Of a stretch of 64,000 bases of DNA, positions 8,523 to 17,791 are shown piece by piece. The position numbers and the translations under genes were made by a program. The stretch is taken from positions 124,001 through 188,000 of the forward strand of contig JALSNX010000003.1 in assembly GCA_026986775.1 (NCBI GenBank), read 5' to 3'. Source of the stretch: Caldifarciminota bacterium. Lineage in GTDB: Bacteria > Hydrothermota > Hydrothermia > UBA1063 > CAJXJZ01. Numbering within the stretch: the first letter of the stretch is position 1; each line of letters starts with the position of its first letter. The notes beneath the pieces were generated by a model. It had not been told where the DNA came from. It saw only the letters and a program-made list of their open reading frames with translations, and searched no databases.

Positions 8523-9173
8523 ATGGGACTCTTGAGAGAAGAGGATAAAGCACAAATAAAAGAAATGTTCAACTCAAGAATGAAAGACCCTGTTAATATT
8601 GAGTTTTTTACAGGGGCATCAGGTTGTGAATACTGTGCGGATACCTTGATGATATTAAAAGAGGTATCCGACCTTGATGATAGAATAAATCTTGTGGTGC
8701 ATGAGAAGGAAAAAGAGGAGCACCGGCTCGCCTTTTCTAAGTTTGAAATTGATAAGGTTCCGGCCCTTACAGTAACGAAAAACGGAACAGATTTTGGATT
8801 CAGATATTTCGGGATTCCATCCGGTTATGAATTCAGCACACTGCTGGAAGATATAATTCTTGTATCATCAGATAATCCCGAACTTTCTCAGGATACACTA
8901 TCCAAAATTTCAAATCTTCCAAAAGACATATTTATTTACGTTTTTATAACTCCAACATGTCCATACTGTCCGAGGGCGGCAATTTTATCACACAAACTTG
9001 CTTTTGCATCTGACAAAATAAAATCACACGTGATTGAGGCAATAGAATTTCCTGCGCTGTCTGACAGGTATGGTGTCTCTGCTGTACCTAAGATTGTGGC
9101 CAATGATAAAGTCCAGTTCGAGGGAGCCTTACCAGAAGAGGATTTTGTAGCAAGAATTTTAGAGGCTCTCTAA
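8523..9173 (+). CDS. Protein disulfide oxidoreductase (tandem thioredoxin/glutaredoxin fold)
   Basis: 216 residues with two thioredoxin-fold units. The first has C35-E-Y-C38 and cis-proline P80; the second has C146-P-Y-C149 and cis-proline P189. This arrangement is the PDO family of archaea and thermophilic bacteria, which form or shuffle cytoplasmic disulfides and accept electrons from a thioredoxin reductase. No signal peptide is seen. A strong promoter and AAGGAGG Shine-Dalgarno precede it. The tldD gene starts two bases after its stop. Confidence 0.88.
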   Translation: MGLLREEDKAQIKEMFNSRMKDPVNIEFFTGASGCEYCADTLMILKEVSDLDDRINLVVHEKEKEEHRLAFSKFEIDKVPALTVTKNGTDFGFRYFGIPSGYEFSTLLEDIILVSSDNPELSQDTLSKISNLPKDIFIYVFITPTCPYCPRAAILSHKLAFASDKIKSHVIEAIEFPALSDRYGVSAVPKIVANDKVQFEGALPEEDFVARILEAL

Positions 9174-9174
9174 T

Positions 9175-10542
9175 ATGAAAGAGATTCTGAGGGATGGTTT
9201 TTCAGGGTTTTCGGGAGAGTTTGCAGACCTGAGGTATGAGATAATCAGGTCCACTCAGATCGTGTTCAGAGGTAAAGACCTTGAGACTGCTACAAGGACT
9301 GTGGAGCAGGGAGGGGGTGTCAGGGTTTTTAATGCTGGCAGTGAAGGGTTTGCCACTTTTTCTCGCCCTGAAGATATTAAGAACGCCCTTGCAGAAGCTG
9401 AGAGACTTGCCCGTATTTCTAAGCCCAAGGAGGAAGTGCATCTTGCACGGGTTGAACCGGTAGTAAAAGACTTTTTACCAGACATAGTTAAAGACCCGAG
9501 AAAAATCTCACTGGAGGAAAAGGTAGAACTCATAAGAAGGTATAATGAAATAGCTTTGCAGGGAGGTGACAAGATCACTTCAACTACTGCAGTTTATAAG
9601 GATGACGAGGTTGAAAGATATTATATTTCCACAGATGGGACACTTGTTAGAGAGGTCAGGGTGTATGCAGGTATTGCTATTAGTGTAATTGCAGCTGATG
9701 GGAGTAATGTTCAGTCAGCGCATATAAGTTTTGGTGATCAGAGGGGTTATGATACAGTGTTAAATAGAGAAAGTGATGTGGAGGAGGCTATAAAGGACGC
9801 TCTTGACCTTCTTAATGCTGAAAAAGTTGATAAAGGAACCTATACAGTCATTCTTGACCCGGAAATTGCGGGTGTGTTCATTCATGAGGCTTTTGGTCAT
9901 CTTTCAGAGGCGGACCATGTTTACAGAAATGAAAAGTTAAAGGAAATAATGGTTCTTGGAAAGAGATTTGGACCGGATTTTCTCAATGTGGTTGATGATG
10001 GTTCGTTGAGGGGGGAGAGAGGGTATATTTCTATAGACGATGATGGTGTATTACCAGAGAGAACATACCTTATAAAAAATGGCAAACTCAATGCAAGGCT
10101 CCATTCCAGATTAACGGCATCGTTAATGAATGAAAAGCCAACCGGTAATTCGCGAGCACTCAATTTTCAGTACCCCGCAATAGTTAGAATGACAAACACT
10201 TTTATAGAGCCTCAGGATGCAACCTTTGAAGAGTTGCTTGATGGCGTGGAGCATGGTCTTTACGTTGTTGGAGCACTTGGTGGACAGACAGAACTTGAAA
10301 TGTTTACCTTTTCTTCAAAAAAAGCCTATGTCATTGAGAATGGTAAGATAGGTAAAATGGTAAGAGATGTGGTTTTAAGTGGCAATGTGTTTGAAACTCT
10401 TATGAACATAGATAAGATAGGGAATGACCTTAAACTGCATGGTGGTCTGGGAGGATGTGGCAAGGGCGGTCAGTATCCGCTTCCTGTCTCTCACGGTGCA
10501 CCGCATGTAAGAATTAAAAATGTGGTAATAGGGGGAAAGTGA
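9175..10542 (+). CDS. tldD: Metalloprotease TldD
   Basis: 455 residues. It has the TldD zinc motif H-E-A-F-G-H (HExxxH) at 237-242 followed by L-S-E-A-D-H. The C-terminal G-G-L-G-G-C-G-K-G-G-Q segment near residue 425 is also typical of TldD. TldD with TldE forms a heterodimeric protease that degrades unfolded peptides and processes some natural products such as microcin B17. tldE follows with a 4-base overlap, consistent with heterodimer assembly. Confidence 0.93.
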   Translation: MKEILRDGFSGFSGEFADLRYEIIRSTQIVFRGKDLETATRTVEQGGGVRVFNAGSEGFATFSRPEDIKNALAEAERLARISKPKEEVHLARVEPVVKDFLPDIVKDPRKISLEEKVELIRRYNEIALQGGDKITSTTAVYKDDEVERYYISTDGTLVREVRVYAGIAISVIAADGSNVQSAHISFGDQRGYDTVLNRESDVEEAIKDALDLLNAEKVDKGTYTVILDPEIAGVFIHEAFGHLSEADHVYRNEKLKEIMVLGKRFGPDFLNVVDDGSLRGERGYISIDDDGVLPERTYLIKNGKLNARLHSRLTASLMNEKPTGNSRALNFQYPAIVRMTNTFIEPQDATFEELLDGVEHGLYVVGALGGQTELEMFTFSSKKAYVIENGKIGKMVRDVVLSGNVFETLMNIDKIGNDLKLHGGLGGCGKGGQYPLPVSHGAPHVRIKNVVIGGK

Positions 10543-11837
10543 TGAAGAGGAAAATCCTTGATATTCTTGCAAAGAAGCACGTGAATAAATATGATGTTAT
10601 AATTGAGCGAAACAATGTTTATCCCATATCCTTTGAACAGAATGAGCTAAAGATTTTACAGAATAAAAATGTAACAGGAATAGGCCTAAGAATTTTTGAA
10701 AATAGCAGGGTGGGGTACTCCTATACAAATGATGTTACCACATTTGAGGACGTGGTTGATTTTGCCCGTGAATCTGCCCGTTATGGTAAGGAACTGGACC
10801 TTGATTTGCCTGAAGAATCTGAATTGCCTTCGCTTTCAATTTACAACGATATTCTGTGGGATGAAAGAGGCTGGGTAAACAAAGGGAAGGAAATTATAAG
10901 AAAGATAGAGAGCATTTCCCGTGATGTTAAAATAGATATAGATTTCACAAAGGCCATAATGGATGTTGAGCTGTTTAACTCAGAAGGGTTTTATGGACGC
11001 TACAAAAAAACTCTCTATGCATTTACCATATCAGGATTTGCAGTGCTGGATTCAGGATTCACCTTTGTGTTTGAGGTTGAAAGTTCAACCAGGCTTTTTT
11101 CTGATATAGACAGGGCTATTGATGAACTCCTTGAAAAACTTGATAGGGCACGCAGAGCGTCAAAGATAAAGTCGGGTAATATGCCGGTGATTTTTGCTCC
11201 ACTTTCCATGATGTCCCTTATAAGGTCCATATCATTGGGAGTGGATGCGGTAAATGTCAAAAGAGGCATCTCACCCTTAAAAGACAGGATAGGAGATAAG
11301 GTTCTTTCAGAAAAGATTACGATTCTTGATAATCCTTATGATTACGACCTGACAGGGGTGAAACCATTTGATGGAGAGGGTGTTCCTACCAGAATAACAA
11401 AAGTTATAGAGAATGGCGTGTTGAAGACTTATCTCCATAATCTTGAGACGGCCAGATATTTTGGTGTAAATCCCACAGGTAATTCTCAGAGGAATTACAA
11501 TACTATTCCCACTCCCGGGTTCAACAGTATGGTCATAGCTTGTGGCGAAAGGAGTTTACAGGATATAATAGAAGATATTGACTATGGACTTCTTGTGGAG
11601 GAGGTTATTGGAGGTGGTCAGTCTAATCTCTTAAGAGGTGATTATTCTGTTAATGTTGGTCTTGGTTTTCTAATTGAGAATGGAGAAGTAAAGGGTCGCG
11701 TAAGGGACACGATGATATCCGGAAATGTATATGAAGATTTCAATAGAGTTATAGAATTATCAAAGGAATCCAGAAAATTCATGCATCTTGAGATTCCATA
11801 CATCGCAGTGGATGGAGTAAGTGTAACCAGTAAATGA
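10539..11837 (+). CDS. tldE: TldE/PmbA-like partner of TldD
   Basis: 432 residues of the PmbA/TldE family. The HExxxH zinc motif of TldD is absent, as expected for the non-catalytic subunit. Conserved regions include G-I-G-L-R-I-F-E-N-S-R-V-G-Y near the N-terminus and P-T-G-N-S-Q-R-N in the middle, with C-terminal D-T-M-I-S-G-N-V-Y-E. ATG overlaps the tldD stop. It is expected to form the lid of the proteolytic chamber. Confidence 0.92.
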   Translation: MMKRKILDILAKKHVNKYDVIIERNNVYPISFEQNELKILQNKNVTGIGLRIFENSRVGYSYTNDVTTFEDVVDFARESARYGKELDLDLPEESELPSLSIYNDILWDERGWVNKGKEIIRKIESISRDVKIDIDFTKAIMDVELFNSEGFYGRYKKTLYAFTISGFAVLDSGFTFVFEVESSTRLFSDIDRAIDELLEKLDRARRASKIKSGNMPVIFAPLSMMSLIRSISLGVDAVNVKRGISPLKDRIGDKVLSEKITILDNPYDYDLTGVKPFDGEGVPTRITKVIENGVLKTYLHNLETARYFGVNPTGNSQRNYNTIPTPGFNSMVIACGERSLQDIIEDIDYGLLVEEVIGGGQSNLLRGDYSVNVGLGFLIENGEVKGRVRDTMISGNVYEDFNRVIELSKESRKFMHLEIPYIAVDGVSVTSK

Positions 11838-12274
11838 CTTTCGCTTTACTCTTAATCGCGGCTTCCTTTGAACTGGGACTTACTTTTCCCGCCGGTGGAC
11901 TTGAAAAGGAAGTTAATATTGGCGAGTATCTAAGAGTATCACACAGTATTATAGAACTGAAAAGTGTGGTTTTCTCTCCATATGTGAGATTTTCCCGTTA
12001 TCCCGGTATTACCAGCGCCCTTCCTGTTTACGATGGTAGTGCGGGAATGCTTGCAGGTTTTACAAAGAAGATTGCGGGAATTTCAGGGGAATTGGGGCTG
12101 GGATTTGGCGTTCTACAGTCTTCAAATAATATTGTGCACGTAGAGTCGTATTTTATAATGAAGAGGAGAATTATTAGGGATATCAATCTTGATCTGGCGG
12201 TATCTATACCCATTCTGTTTTTTGAAAATACCACAATATACAGCGTAAACATAGGGCTTCTCTGGGGTATATGA
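11834..12274 (+). CDS. Small hypothetical envelope protein (possible beta-barrel)
   Basis: Not recognised. 146 residues with a short hydrophobic start (about 1-12) that may be a signal peptide. Alternating hydrophobic/polar strands and an aromatic/hydrophobic C-terminus (S-V-N-I-G-L-L-W-G-I) resemble small outer-membrane barrels. It overlaps tldE and alr by 4 bases each, so it is a real operon member. No function is assigned. Confidence 0.6.
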   Translation: MTFALLLIAASFELGLTFPAGGLEKEVNIGEYLRVSHSIIELKSVVFSPYVRFSRYPGITSALPVYDGSAGMLAGFTKKIAGISGELGLGFGVLQSSNNIVHVESYFIMKRRIIRDINLDLAVSIPILFFENTTIYSVNIGLLWGI

Positions 12275-13365
12275 GTTTCAGCAAGATACTTCTTTCCCGT
12301 AGTGCACTTCAGTACAACATAAAAGTCATTTCATCACTTGCAGGCAGTAAAAGGATTATTTTTCCAGTGAAAGCAAACGCCTATGGTCATGGGCTTGAAG
12401 AAATCGTAAGGATGTCTGCCAGCATGGTGGACTGCTTTATGACAGCAACACTGGAAGAAGCAGTAAAAGTAAGGCAATTTGCACCTGAAAATGACATTTT
12501 CATAGACCTGCCCCTTATAAACGTGGATGATATCAGAGAGGCTATAGAAAGGGGTTTTGTAATAAATATAGCCACAACATATCAACTGCACTTACTGGAG
12601 AAGTTACCCCACGATATTCTTAAAGGGGTAAGGGTTCAAATAGAATTTGATACCGGAATGAACAGGACTGGATTTAAGTATGAAGACCTCAAAACGGTAA
12701 ATACCTTTTTTTCGAGACATCCGGAAATTAAAGTTGAAGGGGTTTTTACTCATTATGCCACAGGCCTTGATTACCCAGAAAGTTTAAGATCCCAGTATAA
12801 ACTTTTCAGGAAGATTTTAAGCAGGATACAATTCAGGTATTCCTTTATTCACTCGGAAAACAGTGCAGGGCTTTTGGCATTTAACTTTAGTGATATGGAT
12901 TATATCCGACCCGGTATCACACTTTATGGACTGAGACCCTCGGCACTTTACAGTATTTCCCTCCGACCTGTACTTTCATGGAAGTCTCAGGTTGTTGATG
13001 TAAAGTCAGTAAAGAAAGGAGAAGGCATAAGTTATGGTCTTACTTTTCGTGCTGAAAGAGATATAAAAATTGCCACTGTACCTGTAGGATATGGAGACGG
13101 ATACCCAAGAAGTCTTTCCAATAAAGGATATGTGATTATACGTGGTAAAAGGGTTAAAATTATAGGGACAATATGTATGAATCACCTTATGGTGAATGTC
13201 AGTGAAATAGAGGGAGTAAGCGTGGGTGACGAGGTTGTAATTTTAGGTGAAGCAGGTAATGATACAATTACTGCAGATGAAATTGCAAATCTTGCAGGAA
13301 CAATAAATTATGAGATTACCACAAGAATATCTCCGTTTATTCCCCGTATCATTGTGGAAACATAG
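12271..13365 (+). CDS. alr: Alanine racemase
   Basis: 364 residues, fold-type III PLP enzyme. The PLP lysine is K34 in V-K-A-N-A-Y-G-H-G. Other family motifs are F-D-T-G-M-N-R-T-G, H-S-E-N-S-A-G (usually H-x-A-N-S-A), R-P-G-I-T-L-Y-G and V-G-Y-G-D-G-Y-P-R. It converts L- to D-alanine for peptidoglycan. ATG overlaps the preceding stop by 4 bases. Confidence 0.93.
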   Translation: MSFSKILLSRSALQYNIKVISSLAGSKRIIFPVKANAYGHGLEEIVRMSASMVDCFMTATLEEAVKVRQFAPENDIFIDLPLINVDDIREAIERGFVINIATTYQLHLLEKLPHDILKGVRVQIEFDTGMNRTGFKYEDLKTVNTFFSRHPEIKVEGVFTHYATGLDYPESLRSQYKLFRKILSRIQFRYSFIHSENSAGLLAFNFSDMDYIRPGITLYGLRPSALYSISLRPVLSWKSQVVDVKSVKKGEGISYGLTFRAERDIKIATVPVGYGDGYPRSLSNKGYVIIRGKRVKIIGTICMNHLMVNVSEIEGVSVGDEVVILGEAGNDTITADEIANLAGTINYEITTRISPFIPRIIVET

Positions 13366-13374
13366 GAGGTTTTT

Positions 13375-13893
13375 ATGGATATTAAGGGAAAAGTCGTTGA
13401 AATACTTAACTATGCTATAAGGGTTGAAAAGGATGGGCTTATCACATACCTCAACGCAGCAAGAAAGGCAAAGGATATTGGCGTTAAAAATATGTTTATT
13501 TCTCTTACCAGAGATGAGTATCATCATATGGAGGTTCTTGAAAAAGAAAGGGATAGATTTTTAGCAGGGAAACCCTATGAACCTGTCACTCTTCCACATT
13601 CTGAAATAGAACAGCTTATTCCGCGGGTTAAGGAAGCAGAAAAAAAGCGTGGAGCCAAAGGAGAGCTTTCAGAAATTGAGGCCCTTAATGTGGCTTTGGA
13701 TCAGGAAAAACGCTCAAGAGACTATTATTATGAGAAAGCAAAAGAACTTCCTGAGGACTGCGAAGCCAGAAAGCTCCTTTTTGACCTTGCACACATGGAG
13801 CAAATGCATTATGACCTCATTCTTGCACAGCTGGACTATATAAAGGGTACAGGGTTCTGGTTTGATATGCCGGAGTTTACATTAGAGCTTTAG
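13375..13893 (+). CDS. Rubrerythrin-like ferritin-fold diiron protein
   Basis: 172 residues. Two helical halves carry the diiron ligands: E (V-E-K-D-G) and D-E-Y-H-H (ExxH) in the first, and a second pair around D-Q-E-K-R-S-R-D-Y-Y and H-M-E-Q-M-H. There is no rubredoxin domain (no CxxC pairs), so it is a rubrerythrin-like ferritin-like protein rather than a full rubrerythrin. The expected role is peroxide or iron handling in an anaerobe. TAGGAGG lies 6 bases before ATG 13375. Confidence 0.82.
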   Translation: MDIKGKVVEILNYAIRVEKDGLITYLNAARKAKDIGVKNMFISLTRDEYHHMEVLEKERDRFLAGKPYEPVTLPHSEIEQLIPRVKEAEKKRGAKGELSEIEALNVALDQEKRSRDYYYEKAKELPEDCEARKLLFDLAHMEQMHYDLILAQLDYIKGTGFWFDMPEFTLEL

Positions 13894-13896
13894 TTT

Positions 13897-14736
13897 ATGC
13901 CGCTTTTAGGGGCCCACCTGAGTATAAGAGGTGGTTTGAAAAATATAGAGAAGCAGTGTAAATACCTAAATTGTGCAACTTTTCAAATATTCTCAAAGAA
14001 TCAACTCAGGTGGTACGCGCCGCCTATAGAGGAAGATGACCTTTTAGAGTTCAAAAAATTTGTTGCAAAGGAGAACATATCAGCTTTTGTTATACATTCA
14101 TCCTATCTTATAAATATTGCATCCTCTAATGACCATCTGAGAAAAAAATCTATTAATGCCCTTGTGGATGAATTGCGTCGTGCTGAGATTTTAGGTGCAT
14201 CTGTTTTTGTACTTCATCCTGGGTCTCCCAGAAAGCCGGAAAAAGTGGTAACAGGTTTGAAAAGGGTAATAGATGCCCTGTGCAGGGCAATTGAGGAGTC
14301 CAACGTTAAGAAGGTAAAGATAGCAGTTGAAAATACAGCAGGTTCGGGTTATCTTCTTGGAAAAAATCTTCATGAACTTGTTTCTATTGTTGAAGGCGTG
14401 GAAAAGTGTGGTTATGAGATAGGAGTGTGTATTGACACTGCTCATGCTTTTCAAAGTGGTTATACACTTGATGACAGGTTTATAAACGACCTGTACAACC
14501 TTTTAGGGAGAAAAATACTTGTTGTTCATATAAACGATTCTCTGACTGAACAGGGCTCAAGAAAAGATAGACATGCCAATATAGGAAAGGGACATATTTC
14601 TCTTGATTTTTTTGAGAGCCTCGTAAATGACAACAGGCTCAGTGATATACCTTTCATACTTGAGACACCAGGGGGACTGGCAATGTTCAAAAAAGATATT
14701 GAAACACTGAGGAGTATGATAAATGAAAAAGTTTGA
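13897..14736 (+). CDS. nfo: Endonuclease IV (apurinic/apyrimidinic endonuclease)
   Basis: 279 residues, the typical Nfo length. Zinc ligand motifs are visible: V-I-H-S-S-Y near the N-terminus, F-V-L-H-P-G, V-E-N-T-A-G, C-I-D-T-A-H-A-F, H-I-N-D-S, D-R-H-A-N-I-G-K-G and I-L-E-T-P-G-G. It cleaves the backbone 5' of abasic sites in base-excision repair. It overlaps lpd by 14 bases. Confidence 0.94.
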   Translation: MPLLGAHLSIRGGLKNIEKQCKYLNCATFQIFSKNQLRWYAPPIEEDDLLEFKKFVAKENISAFVIHSSYLINIASSNDHLRKKSINALVDELRRAEILGASVFVLHPGSPRKPEKVVTGLKRVIDALCRAIEESNVKKVKIAVENTAGSGYLLGKNLHELVSIVEGVEKCGYEIGVCIDTAHAFQSGYTLDDRFINDLYNLLGRKILVVHINDSLTEQGSRKDRHANIGKGHISLDFFESLVNDNRLSDIPFILETPGGLAMFKKDIETLRSMINEKV

Positions 14737-16084
14737 AACATTGATAATAGGTGCGGGAGTTGGCGGTTATACCGCAGCTATAAGACTTGCGCAGAGTGGG
14801 AAAAAAGTGGCGATTGTTGAGAAGGAAAAGGCAGGTGGTGTGTGTTTGAATAAAGGGTGTATCCCTACGAAAGCTCTTCTGCATGCTGCTTCCATGTATC
14901 ACAGGGCTAAGAAGCAGGGTATCACAAGGAGCGGAATTGAATTTAAAGGTGCTGTTCTGCATATTGACCGATTGAGAAAATGGAAAAATTCAGTTTCCGA
15001 CAGACTTTCAAGAGGCTTAATGTTACTTTTTAAAGAGTATGGTATTGAATATATAAACGGTGTTGCAGAAGTTGAAGGTGGTATTGTCAGGATAGATGGT
15101 GAAACAGTAGAATACGACCATCTTATTCTTGCCACAGGGTCTTCTCCCAACATACCTTCTGTGTTTTCAAATCTAAGTTACTGGACGTCATACGAATGTC
15201 TTGAAGTACCGGAAATCCCTGAAAATCTCCTCGTTGTCGGTGGTGGGGTGATTGGTGTGGAACTTGCTTCTATTTATGCCATGTTCGGGAGCAAAGTAAC
15301 AATAGTTGAAGTTCTCTCTGATATACTGGCTTTTCTTGACAGGGACCTCAGAAAAGTTAAGGCAAAGGAACTAAAAAAACTTGGAGTGAGAATACATACA
15401 TCCGCTTCTTTTGAAAAATATGATAACGGGGTTGCAATTATTAGAAAAGGAGATGGAACTCTTATAGAGGTTCAGGCAGATAGAATACTTGTGGCTACGG
15501 GGAGAAAACCCAATATTGAGCTTGCAGGCGCACTTGGTATTGACATTAAAGACGGTTTTGTTGTGGTTAAAGATACCTATGAAACTTCTAAGGAGGGTAT
15601 TTTTGCTATAGGTGACCTTATAAAAGGTCCCATGCTTGCACACAGGGCTCACAGGGATGGGATAGGTGTGGCAGAGTATATTGCCTATGGTAGAAAACCC
15701 ATTGGAAATATTGTTCCTGCCATAGTCTATGGTGACATTTCGCTTGTGTCCATAGGAAAAAGCGAGGACGAGCTTATAAAGGATGGAATAAATTATCGTG
15801 CGGGAGTGTTTCCTTTGTCAGCCAATGGCAGGGCTTTGACAATGGAAAGTTCAGAAGGATTCTGCAAGATACTTGGTGATCCTGATACAGGTAAGATTTT
15901 TGGTATTCATATTGCTGGTTATGGGGTTGATGAAATGGCTGGTGAAATATCACTTGCAGTAAACAGTGGGTTAACTATTGAGTATATTGCAAATACTATT
16001 CATGCACATCCTACTCTCGGCGAGGCGCTTATGGAAGCAGCAGAAAACTTTTACAGGAAATCAATACATATTCCAAATAAATGA
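14723..16084 (+). CDS. lpdA: Dihydrolipoamide dehydrogenase (E3 family flavoprotein)
   Basis: 453 residues, class I pyridine nucleotide-disulfide oxidoreductase. FAD-binding G-A-G-V-G-G-Y at 10-16; redox disulfide C41-L-N-K-G-C46 in the lipoamide-dehydrogenase form G-G-V-C-L-N-K-G-C-I-P-T-K; NAD-binding G-G-G-V-I-G-V-E-L-A; C-terminal active-site H-A-H-P-T-x-x-E. No E1/E2 or glycine cleavage genes are nearby, so the partner complex is unknown. ATG overlaps nfo; its stop overlaps purN. Confidence 0.9.
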   Translation: MKKFETLIIGAGVGGYTAAIRLAQSGKKVAIVEKEKAGGVCLNKGCIPTKALLHAASMYHRAKKQGITRSGIEFKGAVLHIDRLRKWKNSVSDRLSRGLMLLFKEYGIEYINGVAEVEGGIVRIDGETVEYDHLILATGSSPNIPSVFSNLSYWTSYECLEVPEIPENLLVVGGGVIGVELASIYAMFGSKVTIVEVLSDILAFLDRDLRKVKAKELKKLGVRIHTSASFEKYDNGVAIIRKGDGTLIEVQADRILVATGRKPNIELAGALGIDIKDGFVVVKDTYETSKEGIFAIGDLIKGPMLAHRAHRDGIGVAEYIAYGRKPIGNIVPAIVYGDISLVSIGKSEDELIKDGINYRAGVFPLSANGRALTMESSEGFCKILGDPDTGKIFGIHIAGYGVDEMAGEISLAVNSGLTIEYIANTIHAHPTLGEALMEAAENFYRKSIHIPNK

Positions 16085-16671
16085 AAAGAATAGTTGTACT
16101 TGCCTCAGGTAATGGTTCTAATTTTGAATCTATTGTAAAAAAGACACGTGAATGGAAATTAAATATTGAGATAACAGCACTTATTACTGATAACAAAAAT
16201 GCTTTTGCTGTTAAGAGGGCAGGAAGATTGAAAGTTCCTGTGATAATTTTGCATTATGGAGACTTTGTTTCAAAAGATGAGTATAACCGAATATTGCTTG
16301 AAGAATTGAAAAGGTTATCTCCCCATCTTATAGTACTTGCCGGTTACATGAGAATACTTCCTCCCTTTATAGTAAATGAGTTTAGAAGAAAGATAATAAA
16401 CATCCATCCTTCACTGCTCCCGGCTTTTCCGGGGCTTAATGCTATCGAAAGGGCTTTCAGGGCTGGTGTAAAGTACACGGGTATAACAATTCACTATGTG
16501 GATGAGGGTGTGGACACAGGAGAAATAATAGAGCAGAGATGTATAAGGATAAGAGGTGGGGAGACACTCAGTTCTCTTGAAAAACGTATCCACAGACTTG
16601 AGCATTACTATTATCCCCGTGTGATAAAGGATCTCTTGACTGAGCAGAGCAGGTCTGATATAATAATATAG
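16081..16671 (+). CDS. purN: Phosphoribosylglycinamide formyltransferase
   Basis: 196 residues. It has the GART substrate loop A-S-G-N-G-S-N at 8-14 and the catalytic triad N107, H109 (I-N-I-H-P-S-L-L-P) and D145 (D-E-G-V-D-T-G). It transfers formyl from 10-formyl-THF to GAR in purine synthesis. ATG overlaps the lpd stop. The promoter of the next gene lies inside its last codons. Confidence 0.92.
   Translation: MKRIVVLASGNGSNFESIVKKTREWKLNIEITALITDNKNAFAVKRAGRLKVPVIILHYGDFVSKDEYNRILLEELKRLSPHLIVLAGYMRILPPFIVNEFRRKIINIHPSLLPAFPGLNAIERAFRAGVKYTGITIHYVDEGVDTGEIIEQRCIRIRGGETLSSLEKRIHRLEHYYYPRVIKDLLTEQSRSDIII
16636..16664 (+). promoter_or_regulatory. Promoter of the lipoprotein gene, inside the purN 3' end
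   Basis: TTGACT at 16636-16641, 17 bp, perfect TATAAT at 16659-16664. Transcription should begin near 16671, exactly at the end of purN. This gives a short leader with an AAGGAGG Shine-Dalgarno before ATG 16698. Confidence 0.8.
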
Positions 16672-16697
16672 ACTGTATAAAAACAAGGAGGTAGGAT

Positions 16698-17684
16698 ATG
16701 AAAAAATATCCTGTAATGCTAATCTTGGCACTTTTTGTTGTTAGTGCCTGTAATAAAAAGGAAGAAACTCCAGTGGAACAGAAACAAAAGACAGAGTCTA
16801 CTATAACAGGTGTTATTGATGAAGGAGAGAAGATTCAGAGTTCAAATGCTTTACAGGCTCTTGAGTCCATGCCGGATGGTGCACCTATAGAGAGCAGTTT
16901 TCCAGTTGAGACAACAGGTAAATCCACTTTTGCAGATATGGTTACAAGTCATATACCCTTCTTGAAGAGAAACATAGCAAAGTCGCCACTTGATTCTATA
17001 GCGGGTACTTGGGAATATGATGAATCTACAGATGAGTGGAATCATACAAGTAATGATCCTGCTGATGGTATAGTTCTTATCTGGAATTATCAGGATACCG
17101 CTGGAGTTAACCATCAGGCTCGATTTGAATTTAAAACACCTCAGTGGTATAACGATACGCTACTTGTTCGGTTTGATGCTGACCTTTATGTGGACAATCA
17201 AAAAGTTGCTTACACCCATTATGAACTTACTATACAGAATGACCTGTCCACGAGGTTGGTTCTAAATGGTGCTATAGTAGGGATTGTAGACTTTTCTATA
17301 GATATTTCAGCGGCAGATGGTCACAGCCTTGAAGATCTTGAAGATGATGATTTTTATGGCACTGTCCATATAAGTTTTAATGACCTTGAGGAAGGAACAT
17401 CATACGTGATTGATATTACAATAAATGAGGATGATTCTGGTTCTTTCAAACTTGTCATGAGTGATAATGGTGATCACTGGGAGTTTTATGCTACTGTTTC
17501 TGCACCTGATTCTGCCACAGGGGCACAGAGAGTTTCCGGTTACATTAAATATAACAATGAGGAAACAGCAAGAATAGAGGGTACACTTGTTGATGGAAAT
17601 TTCAGTGAAATATATGTTATATATGCAGATGGGACACGGGTTTCTCTTTCTGAATATCTCGCAGGAGTGGATATAGGAGATTGA
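16698..17684 (+). CDS. Lipoprotein of unknown function
   Basis: Not recognised. 328 residues. The N-terminus is a lipoprotein signal with lipobox V-S-A-C and C19 as the lipidated residue, then a K/E/Q-rich linker to about 45. The remainder is rich in beta strands, Asp and Thr (W-N-Y-Q-D-T-A-G-V, S-F-N-D-L-E-E-G-T-S), suggesting an extracellular beta-sandwich. It has its own promoter and terminator, so it is expressed as a single gene. AAGGAGG precedes the ATG. Confidence 0.7.
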   Translation: MKKYPVMLILALFVVSACNKKEETPVEQKQKTESTITGVIDEGEKIQSSNALQALESMPDGAPIESSFPVETTGKSTFADMVTSHIPFLKRNIAKSPLDSIAGTWEYDESTDEWNHTSNDPADGIVLIWNYQDTAGVNHQARFEFKTPQWYNDTLLVRFDADLYVDNQKVAYTHYELTIQNDLSTRLVLNGAIVGIVDFSIDISAADGHSLEDLEDDDFYGTVHISFNDLEEGTSYVIDITINEDDSGSFKLVMSDNGDHWEFYATVSAPDSATGAQRVSGYIKYNNEETARIEGTLVDGNFSEIYVIYADGTRVSLSEYLAGVDIGD

Positions 17685-17708
17685 AGAGGTTTTGAGTTTA
17701 AAATAATA

Positions 17709-17733
17709 GGCCGGGCTCTGTCCCGGCCTTTTT
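17709..17733 (+). terminator. Rho-independent terminator after the lipoprotein gene
   Basis: A 7-bp GC stem GGCCGGG (17709-17715) / CCCGGCC (17722-17728) with loop CTCTGT, followed by TTTTT at 17729-17733. Confidence 0.92.
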
Positions 17734-17738
17734 ATTAT

Positions 17739-17767
17739 TTGACCGTCCTTTTTTAAGAGATTATCCT
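17739..17767 (+). promoter_or_regulatory. Candidate promoter for the SurA-like operon
   Basis: TTGACC at 17739-17744, 17 bp, TATCCT at 17762-17767, immediately downstream of the terminator. Transcription near 17774 would leave a short leader containing AAGGAGG before ATG 17792. The -10 is imperfect. Confidence 0.6.
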
Positions 17768-17791
17768 TTATTGTAAAAATAAGGAGGAAGT

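Noticed and set aside
9202-9578. Antisense ORFs opposite tldD and other genes
   Set aside because: They lie entirely opposite strongly supported genes, lack ribosome sites and show no family motifs.
14273-14288. TGCCCTG-TG-CAGGGCA palindrome in nfo as a regulatory hairpin
   Set aside because: A 2-base loop cannot close a stable hairpin; it is more likely a chance codon pattern.
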